Assembly: GCA_963675575.1 (NCBI GenBank)
Contig: OY776378.1
Coordinates: 1,550,001 to 1,614,000 of the forward strand
DNA length: 64,000 bases
From: JAGLOK01 sp963675575
GTDB taxonomy: Bacteria > Bacillota > Clostridia > Christensenellales > UMGS416
Direction of reading: 5' to 3'
A program made the position numbers and the translations under genes. The notes beneath the pieces were generated by a model. The model did no database searches. It had not been told where the DNA came from and saw only the letters and a program-made list of their open reading frames with translations. Positions 26,117-34,023 of this stretch are shown piece by piece (positions within the stretch are counted from its first letter, which is position 1; every line of letters begins with the position of its first letter).

Positions 26117-29100
26117 GTGAGCGAAAAAAAACCGAACGACCGTTTAAAAAATAGAGAAGTAAATCCATACAGCTACGAAGATAAAAAGCAGAGCATATTT
26201 AAGAAACTGCTCTCAGGCTTCAAGCGTTTTTTCAAAGCCTTTGGACAAATTTTTGTTTTAGGCTATAAAAAATATGACGCTTTTATCAAGCGCTTATTAA
26301 AGCTTGAAGATGCCCCCGATGAAAATAATATAGGCGGAGAATATCTAAAAAAAAGATCTGCTGACCAACACTCCAGAAACTTGGAGGAGCTGAACGGGCT
26401 GACGCGCCAAAGAACTACAGCCAATTCAGAAATGCAGCCAAACGCCGCTTCCCGCAAAGAAATTAATGAACTGGATTACCTTCGAAAAAAGACATATGAC
26501 GGACCGGCTCCGCTTGCGGATTTGGAACCAAGGAACCCACATCGTGATGATGAAGAAACCCATCATTGGAATATATTCAAAAAAAGGCTGAAACCCAGAA
26601 GTTTTTTCACATCCGTTTTGCTGAGCTTGATTAAAATAATTGTTGCATTTATGCTCATATTGGGTACATCCGGATTGGGAGTGATTCAGGGAATCGCCAA
26701 TGCGTATGTGGATACCACCCCCGAACTTGACTTGACCAAAATTGAAAATCAGGATGAAACCTCTTTCATATACGATGGTAACGGCAACCCTAACCCTATA
26801 ACAAGTTTCGTTGGGCTTGAAAACAGGATCTCGGCAACGGTGGAAGAAGTTCCCGACATTCTCAAATACGCATTTGTCGCAGTTGAAGACGAAAGGTTTT
26901 ATACACACAACGGCATAGATATAAAGCGTATTTTCGGAGCATTTTTCAGCAACTTGCGAACAGACTCCACGCAGGGTGGCTCAACCATTACCCAACAGCT
27001 TATAAAGCTTCGGATATTGTCCAGCGAACAAACTTACAAAAGAAAGCTCCAGGAAGCATATCTTGCGACTGAGCTTGAAAAGAAATATACAAAAGATGAA
27101 ATACTAAACTCCTATATGAACACCATTAACCTAGGCTCCGGCAACTACGGCATTAAAGCCGCTGCACGGGACTATTTTGGCAAAGAGCTTAATGAGCTTA
27201 CCTTGCGTGAATGCGCTATGCTTGCCGGCGTTGCAAACAGCTCCTATCTATTTAATCCGCGCCAAAACTACTACTCGCGCAATACTCCCGAAAAAACCGA
27301 CGCTAGGACAGACAAAGTCCTGCATAATATGTATCGTGCTGGATATATTTCAAAATCGCAGTATGAAGAAGCTCTTGAAGATAAAGTATTTATAATAGAA
27401 GAAAGCGCAAAGCAACAAATGTATGATATGCCGTATTTTCTTGAATACGCTATAGACGACGTGGTTTTGCACTTTATACGTCAAAGGAATCTTGACAATA
27501 ACGCCACAAACAGAAATAAGATTGAAAACGAATTAAGAGTCAGCGGCTATAGTATATTTACCACAGTCGATCCAGTTATTCAACAGACTGTTGAAGACGC
27601 TCTGTATAATTGGGATAGATATCCGCGCACAAAATACGAAAGCGACGCAAGTGTAATGGTTCAAAACAGTGACGGCACTTCGCTTGAAGTGTTGCAGCCT
27701 CAAGCGGCGGCAGTTGTGTATGACTATCACACCGGTCAGCTTAAGGCTATTGTAGGCGGAAGGCAGGAGCCTCAGGTTAAAAAAGCTCTTAACCGCGCAG
27801 TTGCCGCCAGAATGCCGGTTGGTTCATCCATAAAGCCTCTTGCCGTATATGGTCCTGCCCTAAATAAGGGTATTGCTCCTTCAACGGTTATATACGATCT
27901 GCCCTTGCCCATTAATGGCTGGGACTCTGAACTTGGCTACCCCAATAACTACGGAGGTACATTCACCGGCCATGTAACTATGCGAGAGGCTCTTTACCGT
28001 TCTATAAATAATGCCGCCGCGCGCGTTTTACTGGATTTCGTCGGATTGGATGAATCCTACAGGACTCTTGAAACTCTCGGGATTTCCACATCCGGGATAA
28101 GCAAGGATGGCTCTGGCTTGGCACTGGGCACAAGCGGCATAAGTGCTTTGGAAATGGCCGTTGCATTCGGAGCTATCGGTAACTCTGGAACATACATGGA
28201 ACCCATTGCATTTACACAGGTGCTGGATTCCGCCGGAAACATCTTACTTGATGCCAATGACACCTCTTCTAGAATAACCAGAACTGTTTTTTCAGCCTCA
28301 TCTTCTTGGCTTCTTGTTGATATGATGACAGATGTTGTTGAAAAAGGCACTGGCAGAAACGCTCAAATAGACGGTATAACTGTAGCGGGTAAAACCGGAA
28401 CAAATGCCGACTACAGAGGTGTGTTCTTTGCGGGAATAACGCCATATTATTCGGCGGCGATTTGGGTAGGACACGACTCGTATAAACCTTTAAACAAGGG
28501 GGCAACCGGCGGCTCTGACGCCGCACCGCTCTGGCAAAGTTTTATGAGTGATATACATGAAGAGTTTAACTTGACGAACAAGCCTATAATATCAGCCAGC
28601 CCGGCGTCATTAGGCTTGGTACAGGTGGAGACATGCCCAATCTCGGGCAAACTTATAACCGACGCTTGCTTAAAAGACATCGCTGGCTTAGAGCCTGTCA
28701 ACGACTGGGTTTTGGCTGAAAACGCGCCAACTGAATTATGTGATGTACATCAGGAATTCCGTTTTTGTCTGACATCAGGTCTGCGAGTAACACCATATTG
28801 CCAATATGGTTCTCAAACCGATCCTTATTCATACGCCGTTATATCGCCTGAAAGCATTTTAAATCAGCTTACAAATGAAGAGTTTATCGAGTACTTCCCC
28901 AGCGGTCTTCGCGGACTGCCCGAAGATCTTTCACTCGTCACATATGACAATCCGGATTACGCTCACATGTTCTGCAACATCCACACGCTTGCTTGGTTTG
29001 AAAACAAAGAAAAGATTGATGCTATAATCTCTGAAAGCAATGCTTTGATAGATGAAGTTGAATTAATTTTGATAAACTATACTGGCGATATTGATGCAGA

Positions 29101-29230
29101 AGTCAAGGCACTGGCAAACGCCTCCATATCAGGCCTTAATGCCGCCATCGGAACTGGTGACTATGAAAGCATAAATCGGCTTACGACGAGCTTAGTTCGC
29201 TCAAAGTGGCATATCTTGATCCTATTGTGA
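26117..29230 (+). CDS. Class A penicillin-binding protein (PBP1A type), 3' end frameshifted
   Basis: This bifunctional peptidoglycan synthase polymerises glycan chains and cross-links peptides outside the membrane. The start is GTG at 26117 behind AAGGAGG. A long cytoplasmic N-terminus of about 160 residues precedes the single transmembrane helix (SLIKIIVAFMLILGTSGLG). The GT51 transglycosylase domain shows EDERFYTHNGIDIKRI and GGSTITQQLIK. The transpeptidase has GSSIKP (catalytic Ser near residue 570), SINNAA (SxN) and KTGTN near 759. A one-base loss at 29179-29183 changes the frame: the other frame reads YDELSSLKVAYLDPIVTSGG and a T/P/S tail to TAA at 29281-29283, the likely ancestral end. 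Catalytic domains are intact, so activity is probably kept. Confidence 0.93.
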   Translation: MSEKKPNDRLKNREVNPYSYEDKKQSIFKKLLSGFKRFFKAFGQIFVLGYKKYDAFIKRLLKLEDAPDENNIGGEYLKKRSADQHSRNLEELNGLTRQRTTANSEMQPNAASRKEINELDYLRKKTYDGPAPLADLEPRNPHRDDEETHHWNIFKKRLKPRSFFTSVLLSLIKIIVAFMLILGTSGLGVIQGIANAYVDTTPELDLTKIENQDETSFIYDGNGNPNPITSFVGLENRISATVEEVPDILKYAFVAVEDERFYTHNGIDIKRIFGAFFSNLRTDSTQGGSTITQQLIKLRILSSEQTYKRKLQEAYLATELEKKYTKDEILNSYMNTINLGSGNYGIKAAARDYFGKELNELTLRECAMLAGVANSSYLFNPRQNYYSRNTPEKTDARTDKVLHNMYRAGYISKSQYEEALEDKVFIIEESAKQQMYDMPYFLEYAIDDVVLHFIRQRNLDNNATNRNKIENELRVSGYSIFTTVDPVIQQTVEDALYNWDRYPRTKYESDASVMVQNSDGTSLEVLQPQAAAVVYDYHTGQLKAIVGGRQEPQVKKALNRAVAARMPVGSSIKPLAVYGPALNKGIAPSTVIYDLPLPINGWDSELGYPNNYGGTFTGHVTMREALYRSINNAAARVLLDFVGLDESYRTLETLGISTSGISKDGSGLALGTSGISALEMAVAFGAIGNSGTYMEPIAFTQVLDSAGNILLDANDTSSRITRTVFSASSSWLLVDMMTDVVEKGTGRNAQIDGITVAGKTGTNADYRGVFFAGITPYYSAAIWVGHDSYKPLNKGATGGSDAAPLWQSFMSDIHEEFNLTNKPIISASPASLGLVQVETCPISGKLITDACLKDIAGLEPVNDWVLAENAPTELCDVHQEFRFCLTSGLRVTPYCQYGSQTDPYSYAVISPESILNQLTNEEFIEYFPSGLRGLPEDLSLVTYDNPDYAHMFCNIHTLAWFENKEKIDAIISESNALIDEVELILINYTGDIDAEVKALANASISGLNAAIGTGDYESINRLTTSLVRSKWHILILL

Positions 29231-29301
29231 CAAGCGGAGGCACCGGCACAGAGCCTTCCCCATCTCCTCCTCCTGAAGGATAACCACCACTGATTGAATC
29301 A

Positions 29302-29333
29302 AAAGATCGGCTTTACAGTTGCCGATCTTTTTT
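29302..29333 (+). terminator. Terminator of the PBP gene
   Basis: AAAGATCGGC (29302-29311) pairs with GCCGATCTTT (29321-29330) around a 9-base loop, followed by more T. Confidence 0.9.
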
Positions 29334-29349
29334 ATTGGAAAACTTATTG

Positions 29350-29401
29350 TTGACATATGTCATAAACCGTGTATAATAATAAGCGTAAGTGACATATGTC
29401 A
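29350..29401 (+). promoter_or_regulatory. Promoter with duplicated 12-bp palindromic operator
   Basis: TTGACA (29350-29355), 16 bases and TATAAT (29372-29377) form a near-consensus promoter. The perfect palindrome TGACATATGTCA occurs at 29351-29362, overlapping the -35, and again at 29390-29401 near the expected transcription start, with centres 39 bp apart. This is the geometry of a repressor-controlled promoter. The regulator is not identified; the DUF134 HTH protein encoded in the same unit is a candidate. Confidence 0.8.
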
Positions 29402-29424
29402 TTAACTAATAAGGAGGTGTTAAT

Positions 29425-29721
29425 ATGCCAGGATATAACAGACAGGGTCCTGCGGGACAAGGCCCCATGACAGGCAGAGGCTTGGGCCCATGTGGTGGCG
29501 GGTATGCACGCAGGGGCTACTACCCAGGAATTAGAATGGGAGCCGGATTCGGCAGAGGCATGGGCGCAGGTTTTGGAATGCGCGCGGGCATCGGCAATTT
29601 TGGTGGATACTATCCGCCTACCGAGCTTTCAAAAGAAGAGCAAAAAGCAATGATCAACGACAGAAAAGCTTATCTTGAAAATGAGATTGCGGACTTGCAA
29701 AAAAATCTTGAAGAGTTATAA
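29425..29721 (+). CDS. DUF5320 domain-containing protein
   Basis: The 98-residue protein starts MPGYNRQGPAGQGPMTGRGLGPC, the hallmark of DUF5320. A Gly/Arg/Met-rich low-complexity middle is followed by a C-terminal coiled-coil helix (SKEEQKAMINDRKAYLENEIADLQKNLEEL). In many anaerobes such proteins are encoded with DUF134 proteins and NifX/NifB-like Mo-Fe cofactor proteins, which suggests a metal-cluster role, but none of the latter are here. Strong AAGGAGGTG before the start. Its promoter carries the twin palindrome. Confidence 0.88.
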   Translation: MPGYNRQGPAGQGPMTGRGLGPCGGGYARRGYYPGIRMGAGFGRGMGAGFGMRAGIGNFGGYYPPTELSKEEQKAMINDRKAYLENEIADLQKNLEEL

Positions 29722-29766
29722 TTGAATAAACAGAATAAGATAAAGAGCTTAAGATAACAAGTTTTC

Positions 29767-29808
29767 AAAATCTTAATAAGGCGGGGTGCACTCTGCCTTA
29801 TGATTTTT
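29767..29808 (+). terminator. Intercistronic hairpin with T-run (attenuator candidate)
   Basis: AAAATC..ATAAGGC pairs with GCCTTAT..GATTTT (29767-29782 / 29795-29807) and ends in T6, directly before the AAGGAG of the DUF134 gene. It would reduce transcription into the DUF134 gene. Confidence 0.75.
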
Positions 29809-29819
29809 TAAGGAGTAAT

Positions 29820-30179
29820 ATGCCCAGACCAATGAAATCAAGAAGGGTTTGCTGTGAGCCTACAAACAAGATGTTCGTGCCAATGCCGCGACGGGGTCAG
29901 ATGGATGAAGTCGTTTTAACCATCGACGAATATGAAACCTTCCGCCTTATGGACTATATGGGCATGTCTCAGGAAGAATGCTCAAAAAGCATGGATGTGG
30001 CAAGAACGACCGTCCAGAAAATTTACAGCGACGCGCGGCGAAAAATCGCCGAAGCTTTAGTGATGTCAAAAACTATTCGAATAGAGGGTGGCGACTACCG
30101 GCTATATTCCGATACTGAAAGGCAGAGCATTCCCGGCAGCTGCTACCGCCACAGGAACGGCAGACGCGGAGAATTGTAG
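29820..30179 (+). CDS. DUF134 family helix-turn-helix protein
   Basis: The 119-residue protein begins MPRPMKSRRVCCEP, typical of DUF134 (UPF0251). Residues about 38-85 form a sigma-region-4-like helix-turn-helix (TIDEYETFRLMDYMGMSQEECSKSMDVARTTVQKI), followed by a short basic extension. Such a domain is expected to bind DNA. Encoded 98 bases after DUF5320, behind a terminator-like hairpin. Autoregulation through the twin TGACATATGTCA palindrome upstream of the unit is a testable inference. Confidence 0.88.
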   Translation: MPRPMKSRRVCCEPTNKMFVPMPRRGQMDEVVLTIDEYETFRLMDYMGMSQEECSKSMDVARTTVQKIYSDARRKIAEALVMSKTIRIEGGDYRLYSDTERQSIPGSCYRHRNGRRGEL

Positions 30180-30247
30180 TTTAAATAATCGTGCTCTTTC
30201 AAAAGGCTGTTTTTAACCGCAGTCTTTTTTCTATAACCTTTTTACGA

Positions 30248-30754
30248 TTACGCGCCAAAAAGCTTAGCTAATCTCTTTTTTATTTTTTTTGATTGCGAGC
30301 AGAAAGTACAAGTCATTATTAAATAAATAAAACCGGGAAAAATCAGTGGAAACAACGCTACAAAAAAAACAAAAGAATGTGAAATTATAAGTATTGTGTT
30401 TGTAAATAAATAAAAACACATAAAGAATACTAGCATAAAAATAGTGAATTTCTTAGAGCTTGAAAATATTTTAAGATTAATTTCAATTAAAGAATTATTA
30501 TCAAATTCAGTAATCTTGCCAATTATTTCAGGCATAAAAGTCCCGTAGGCATCAAAGCAAGATTTAAGACGAAAGCCGCTCTCTTCAATCTCTCCGCTGA
30601 AAGGTTTCCCTTGGAAAAAATCATTTGCGACAAAATCGCTAACCTTTTTTTGCATAGTGTTGCATTTGAGTAAATCAAGAATTTCTTCTCTTGATTTATT
30701 CGTCTCAACAGTAAAAGTTTCAGATGGAAAAAAAGGCATATATCCTCCTGACAA
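30248..30754 (-). CDS. Small two-helix membrane protein, dispersed family member 1
   Basis: The 168-residue protein has a cytoplasmic N-terminal half (residues 1-100) followed by two closely spaced membrane helices (IFMLVFFMCFYLFTNTILII and FVFFVALFPLIFPGFIYLI) and a basic tail. The N-terminal half has the same strand pattern as the products at 58209 and 60899: F.GEI/GVI, F.L, a central PxIxGxI segment and SLIEINLKIF. It is the most diverged of the three. ATTCTCC-type RBS (GGAGGA) precedes the ATG. Function unknown. Confidence 0.6.
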   Translation of the reverse strand: MSGGYMPFFPSETFTVETNKSREEILDLLKCNTMQKKVSDFVANDFFQGKPFSGEIEESGFRLKSCFDAYGTFMPEIIGKITEFDNNSLIEINLKIFSSSKKFTIFMLVFFMCFYLFTNTILIISHSFVFFVALFPLIFPGFIYLIMTCTFCSQSKKIKKRLAKLFGA

Positions 30755-30842
30755 TCACTCTATGAATATTTTACCATTAAATATTGTTACAAACAATATT
30801 ATTAAATAATAATGCATGAAAATATTCACTTTTACTTCCCTA

Positions 30843-32111
30843 TTATCCCTCTGGCTGATAGAGCCCTGCCAATTTCTGCGGTTGCTCTATTGTAGGTTCA
30901 TTTTTCCCAAAATGTTTATCATGTAAATGAGATGTAATAAGCATAAAAACCACGCCCAAAAAAGAGCAGGCAACGCAAAACACCATCATTGCGTTAAGCC
31001 CGAAATTATCCAAAAGCAATCCGTTCACCGTTGAACCTATAACAGTGCCGATTCCGCCAAACGCGCACAACCCGATAAGCGCTTGTCCCCGTGTACGTTC
31101 ATTTGGTTTAACTATTTCATTGATGAAATACACCGAAGCAAAAAAGAATATTCCATTTGCGAATATACTCGTCAGCATCCCGATATAAATCCAATTTATG
31201 CTTGTGGCAATGGAAATAGAAAGAGTTTTTAAGAAAAAAGCGATTATTGAAACAATTAGAAGCTTTTTGCTGCCAAATTTCTTTAGTAACCAAAAAGAAA
31301 ACAGCATTGGCATAAGCTCACTTGCGCTGTTAATAAATGAAACTACTCCAAGATTTGCTGTATTTCCTCCCACATTCCGCAAAATATTAATAGAAAAAGC
31401 GAAAAAAGACTGCCCTGTAAACGCAAACGCCATGGATATCATCAGCATAACAAAAGTCGGATTGCCTTTCAGCATTTCCAGTATCGATTTATTCTCACCT
31501 TCATTTTCAATTTGGTCAGGATGCTTTCCCGAAATGTCTTCAGGCTTTGGCAATACAAGTATAAATATCAGTGCCAAAAGTGATAATCCAATTTGAATTG
31601 TGAAAAGTACTTCGGGAGAATATTTTTCAACAACCCCTCCCAAATAAAATGCCAAAATCGCAAACGCTATGGAACCTACTCCCCTTGGGATCCCATAATT
31701 GATGTTAAGGCCCGTATTTTGGAGTTGCATAAAAAGAGCGCTTATTAAGGAATTAGTGCTATAGACGCATGTTTCGCCTATTATAAACGCCACCATTACA
31801 AATGCTACGGGATATGGCACAAACGACAACGCGGTGCTTACACAAAGCATCACTACGTACATGCCCGCAATAATCCGCTTAAGTGGAATCATGGGGTTCT
31901 TATCCGAAAAATCCGAAACTAATATTTGTATAATAATCGCGCCGATTGCCGCCGCGGATAAAGTAAATCCCACTTGTGAATTAGTAAGCCCCCGATATTG
32001 CAAAAAAACTGCGGCAAAAATTAGATAAGGGACAGTGCTCGTCCAATAGCCCCCCTGAATAGCAGCAAAATTAATTGTTACTCTTCGGGCGATGCTTTGT
32101 TTATGTTTCAT
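30843..32111 (-). CDS. MFS transporter
   Basis: The 422-residue protein has twelve predicted helices in two halves of six with a central cytoplasmic loop (PKPEDISGKHPDQIENEGENK). The first helix YWTSTVPYLIFAAVFLQYRGL and the loop SDFSDKNPMIPLKRI fit the oligosaccharide/nucleoside proton symporter branch of the major facilitator superfamily. It lies 65 bases after the TPR gene on the same strand and could be the last gene of that operon. Substrate cannot be assigned. Confidence 0.85.
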   Translation of the reverse strand: MKHKQSIARRVTINFAAIQGGYWTSTVPYLIFAAVFLQYRGLTNSQVGFTLSAAAIGAIIIQILVSDFSDKNPMIPLKRIIAGMYVVMLCVSTALSFVPYPVAFVMVAFIIGETCVYSTNSLISALFMQLQNTGLNINYGIPRGVGSIAFAILAFYLGGVVEKYSPEVLFTIQIGLSLLALIFILVLPKPEDISGKHPDQIENEGENKSILEMLKGNPTFVMLMISMAFAFTGQSFFAFSINILRNVGGNTANLGVVSFINSASELMPMLFSFWLLKKFGSKKLLIVSIIAFFLKTLSISIATSINWIYIGMLTSIFANGIFFFASVYFINEIVKPNERTRGQALIGLCAFGGIGTVIGSTVNGLLLDNFGLNAMMVFCVACSFLGVVFMLITSHLHDKHFGKNEPTIEQPQKLAGLYQPEG

Positions 32112-32176
32112 TTATAGTAATCGGCTCCGATTTTGTTTATTTCCAATAAGTTAATCTTCGTGTTACTTTTAATCGC

Positions 32177-32881
32177 TCAGTCTTCCTCAAAATCTTTTCC
32201 CATAATATTTTTATATGCTTCAAGTCGCATTTCATCAGTAATATCATTTAACGTTGAAAGCGGAGCAAACATCATTTTTTTGCAATATCGCTGTGCTTTT
32301 TCCATGTTTTTGTCGTGTGCTTCGATAAGAGCCATATGATAAAGGTTGTCAACCTTGTTTTCATCTACATCGTAAGCCTGCTCTCCGTAAAGCCGTGCGT
32401 TTTCATAGTCTTCTTTTTGCAGGTAATATTGGCAAAGGTTGTCCAATACGACATAGTTGTTTGAAATATAGTCGTTTGCTTCCAAATTATATTCCTCAGC
32501 TTTTTCATCACCCATAAGTAAATATAAATATCCCAAGGACTCATAAACGCAAACCGAGCGGAAAACTTCATTTAAATCTTCAAGCTCTTCTTTCGCTTCT
32601 TCATATCTCTCCAATTTAGTGTTGCATATAGCTCGATTTGCACGAATTCTGCCTTTAATAGGCGGCTTTGGATCACTATCTATAATTTGAGTGCTTATAT
32701 CAATAGCTTTCTCAAAGTCACCCTGCCTCATAAGAATAATCGCATATGGTGCTAAACGCGACTTCTTTGTCACGCCTCTATTAATCGCGTTTTCAAACAT
32801 TATTTTCGAGTCTTCTTGATAGCCTCTGATAAATTTAAAATAGGCCGCACTGGCAATCATATTTCCTAAAACAGACATCAT
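32177..32881 (-). CDS. Tetratricopeptide-repeat protein
   Basis: The 234-residue all-helical soluble protein contains about five TPR-like helix pairs: SRLAPYAIILMRQGDFEKAI, GRIRANRAICNTKLERYEEAKEE, CVYESLGYLYLLMGDEKAEE, VVLDNLCQYYLQKEDYENARLY and NLYHMALIEAHDKNMEKAQRY. Its start overlaps the mrfB stop by 4 bases. MrfB itself ends with TPR-like helices, so the two proteins might interact. No enzymatic motif is seen. Confidence 0.8.
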   Translation of the reverse strand: MMSVLGNMIASAAYFKFIRGYQEDSKIMFENAINRGVTKKSRLAPYAIILMRQGDFEKAIDISTQIIDSDPKPPIKGRIRANRAICNTKLERYEEAKEELEDLNEVFRSVCVYESLGYLYLLMGDEKAEEYNLEANDYISNNYVVLDNLCQYYLQKEDYENARLYGEQAYDVDENKVDNLYHMALIEAHDKNMEKAQRYCKKMMFAPLSTLNDITDEMRLEAYKNIMGKDFEED

Positions 32882-34023
32882 TTCTCCTTTTCTATCTTTG
32901 AATTCAATCTTTTAATTCTTTTTTCAACATCGTCCATTATATCTAATTTTCTTCCCAAAAGTCTATTGTTAAATGCTTTTTGTTTTGCGAGTTTCGCATA
33001 GTTTACCGCCAGTTCATAATTTTTAAATTTATGTTCCATAATTTTGGCAATCTCAATTTCATAGCGAAAATCAAAACGCGATTTTTGCGCAAGATCGTCA
33101 AACAATGCTACAGCACTATCATATTCGCCTAAAAATTTCTTTACATATGCGAGCTGCGCCTTAGCCTCGGTGAAATCATCCTTCAAAGCCTCGAAAACGC
33201 CTTGAGCTGCAGAATATTCTTTCATCTGGAGAAGCGTTCTGCCCGCGCAATAGGCGTCCTGCGCACATTCTGCGGAGCTCGGAGCAGAATATACTTTTGC
33301 CAGTGCTCCCGCTATCTTGGCGAGCGACACGATATCATGTAGGTTATGTTCAATTACTTTATCTAGCAAACTGCCCTCGCCATACTTTAAGTAGCGAAAA
33401 AATATCTCGGGTATCTCGCTGCCTGCAATATCATCCTCGCGTACTATCCCCAAAATATGTTCTTCTATAGCTGTGAGCTTCATGCTCTCCAGCCTGAGTT
33501 TATATAGCCTGCGGCATGCGTGAAGAAGATCAAAGTGAATATATTTATCCAGCTCAACTGATATGCGGTTCATGATTGATCGTGCTGTAATAAGCGGCGC
33601 ATCAAATGACTTTCCGTTGTATGTGGCGACGGCGCGCGCTCCCTCAAGCGATTTTGCGAATTCATTAAGAACACTTGGCTCTTGATGATAATCGTTCATT
33701 AGAAACTGGCGAACCGCAAACTTGTCGCCTTGGAGTCTGCCAACGCCTACAAGAAAAGCCACCGTTCCAGTGCCGCCGGCAAGCCCTGTGGTTTCCGTAT
33801 CAAAAAAAACTATTTCATCCGCGCGGATAACCGTTTCGTCCGATATCTTACATGCTGTTTTTAAATAGGATATATCACATTCGGCAAAGCGTGAAAGCTC
33901 TCCGCCTGAAAGCTTGAATTCTTTTACAAAAACCGAGCAATCAAAATCCATTATCGGCGGACGTTCTTTTTTGATTTCCGCTTGAGGGAGGTCTTGAAGC
34001 TTCGCTTTTAGGTTATGAATCAC
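32878..34023 (-). CDS. mrfB: MrfB (YprB) family ribonuclease H-like exonuclease with C-terminal helical repeats
   Basis: The 381-residue protein has a DEDD-type RNase H-fold nuclease domain: FDTETTG with D75 and E77, a second acidic motif in TYNGKSFDAP, and a late EHNLHDIVSL motif. The C-terminal 120 residues form TPR-like helices. In Bacillus subtilis MrfA (YprA) and MrfB (YprB) are the helicase and metal-dependent exonuclease of a UvrA-independent repair route for mitomycin C damage. The coding region overlaps mrfA by 11 bases, which supports the same partnership here. Confidence 0.88.
   Translation of the reverse strand: MIHNLKAKLQDLPQAEIKKERPPIMDFDCSVFVKEFKLSGGELSRFAECDISYLKTACKISDETVIRADEIVFFDTETTGLAGGTGTVAFLVGVGRLQGDKFAVRQFLMNDYHQEPSVLNEFAKSLEGARAVATYNGKSFDAPLITARSIMNRISVELDKYIHFDLLHACRRLYKLRLESMKLTAIEEHILGIVREDDIAGSEIPEIFFRYLKYGEGSLLDKVIEHNLHDIVSLAKIAGALAKVYSAPSSAECAQDAYCAGRTLLQMKEYSAAQGVFEALKDDFTEAKAQLAYVKKFLGEYDSAVALFDDLAQKSRFDFRYEIEIAKIMEHKFKNYELAVNYAKLAKQKAFNNRLLGRKLDIMDDVEKRIKRLNSKIEKEK

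Noticed and set aside
29350..29401. Link between the TGACATATGTCA operator and the GACATATGTC core of the ldhA terminator at 49110 and 50658
   Set aside because: The latter sits inside a terminator stem with different flanks; the shared core is short and probably coincidental.
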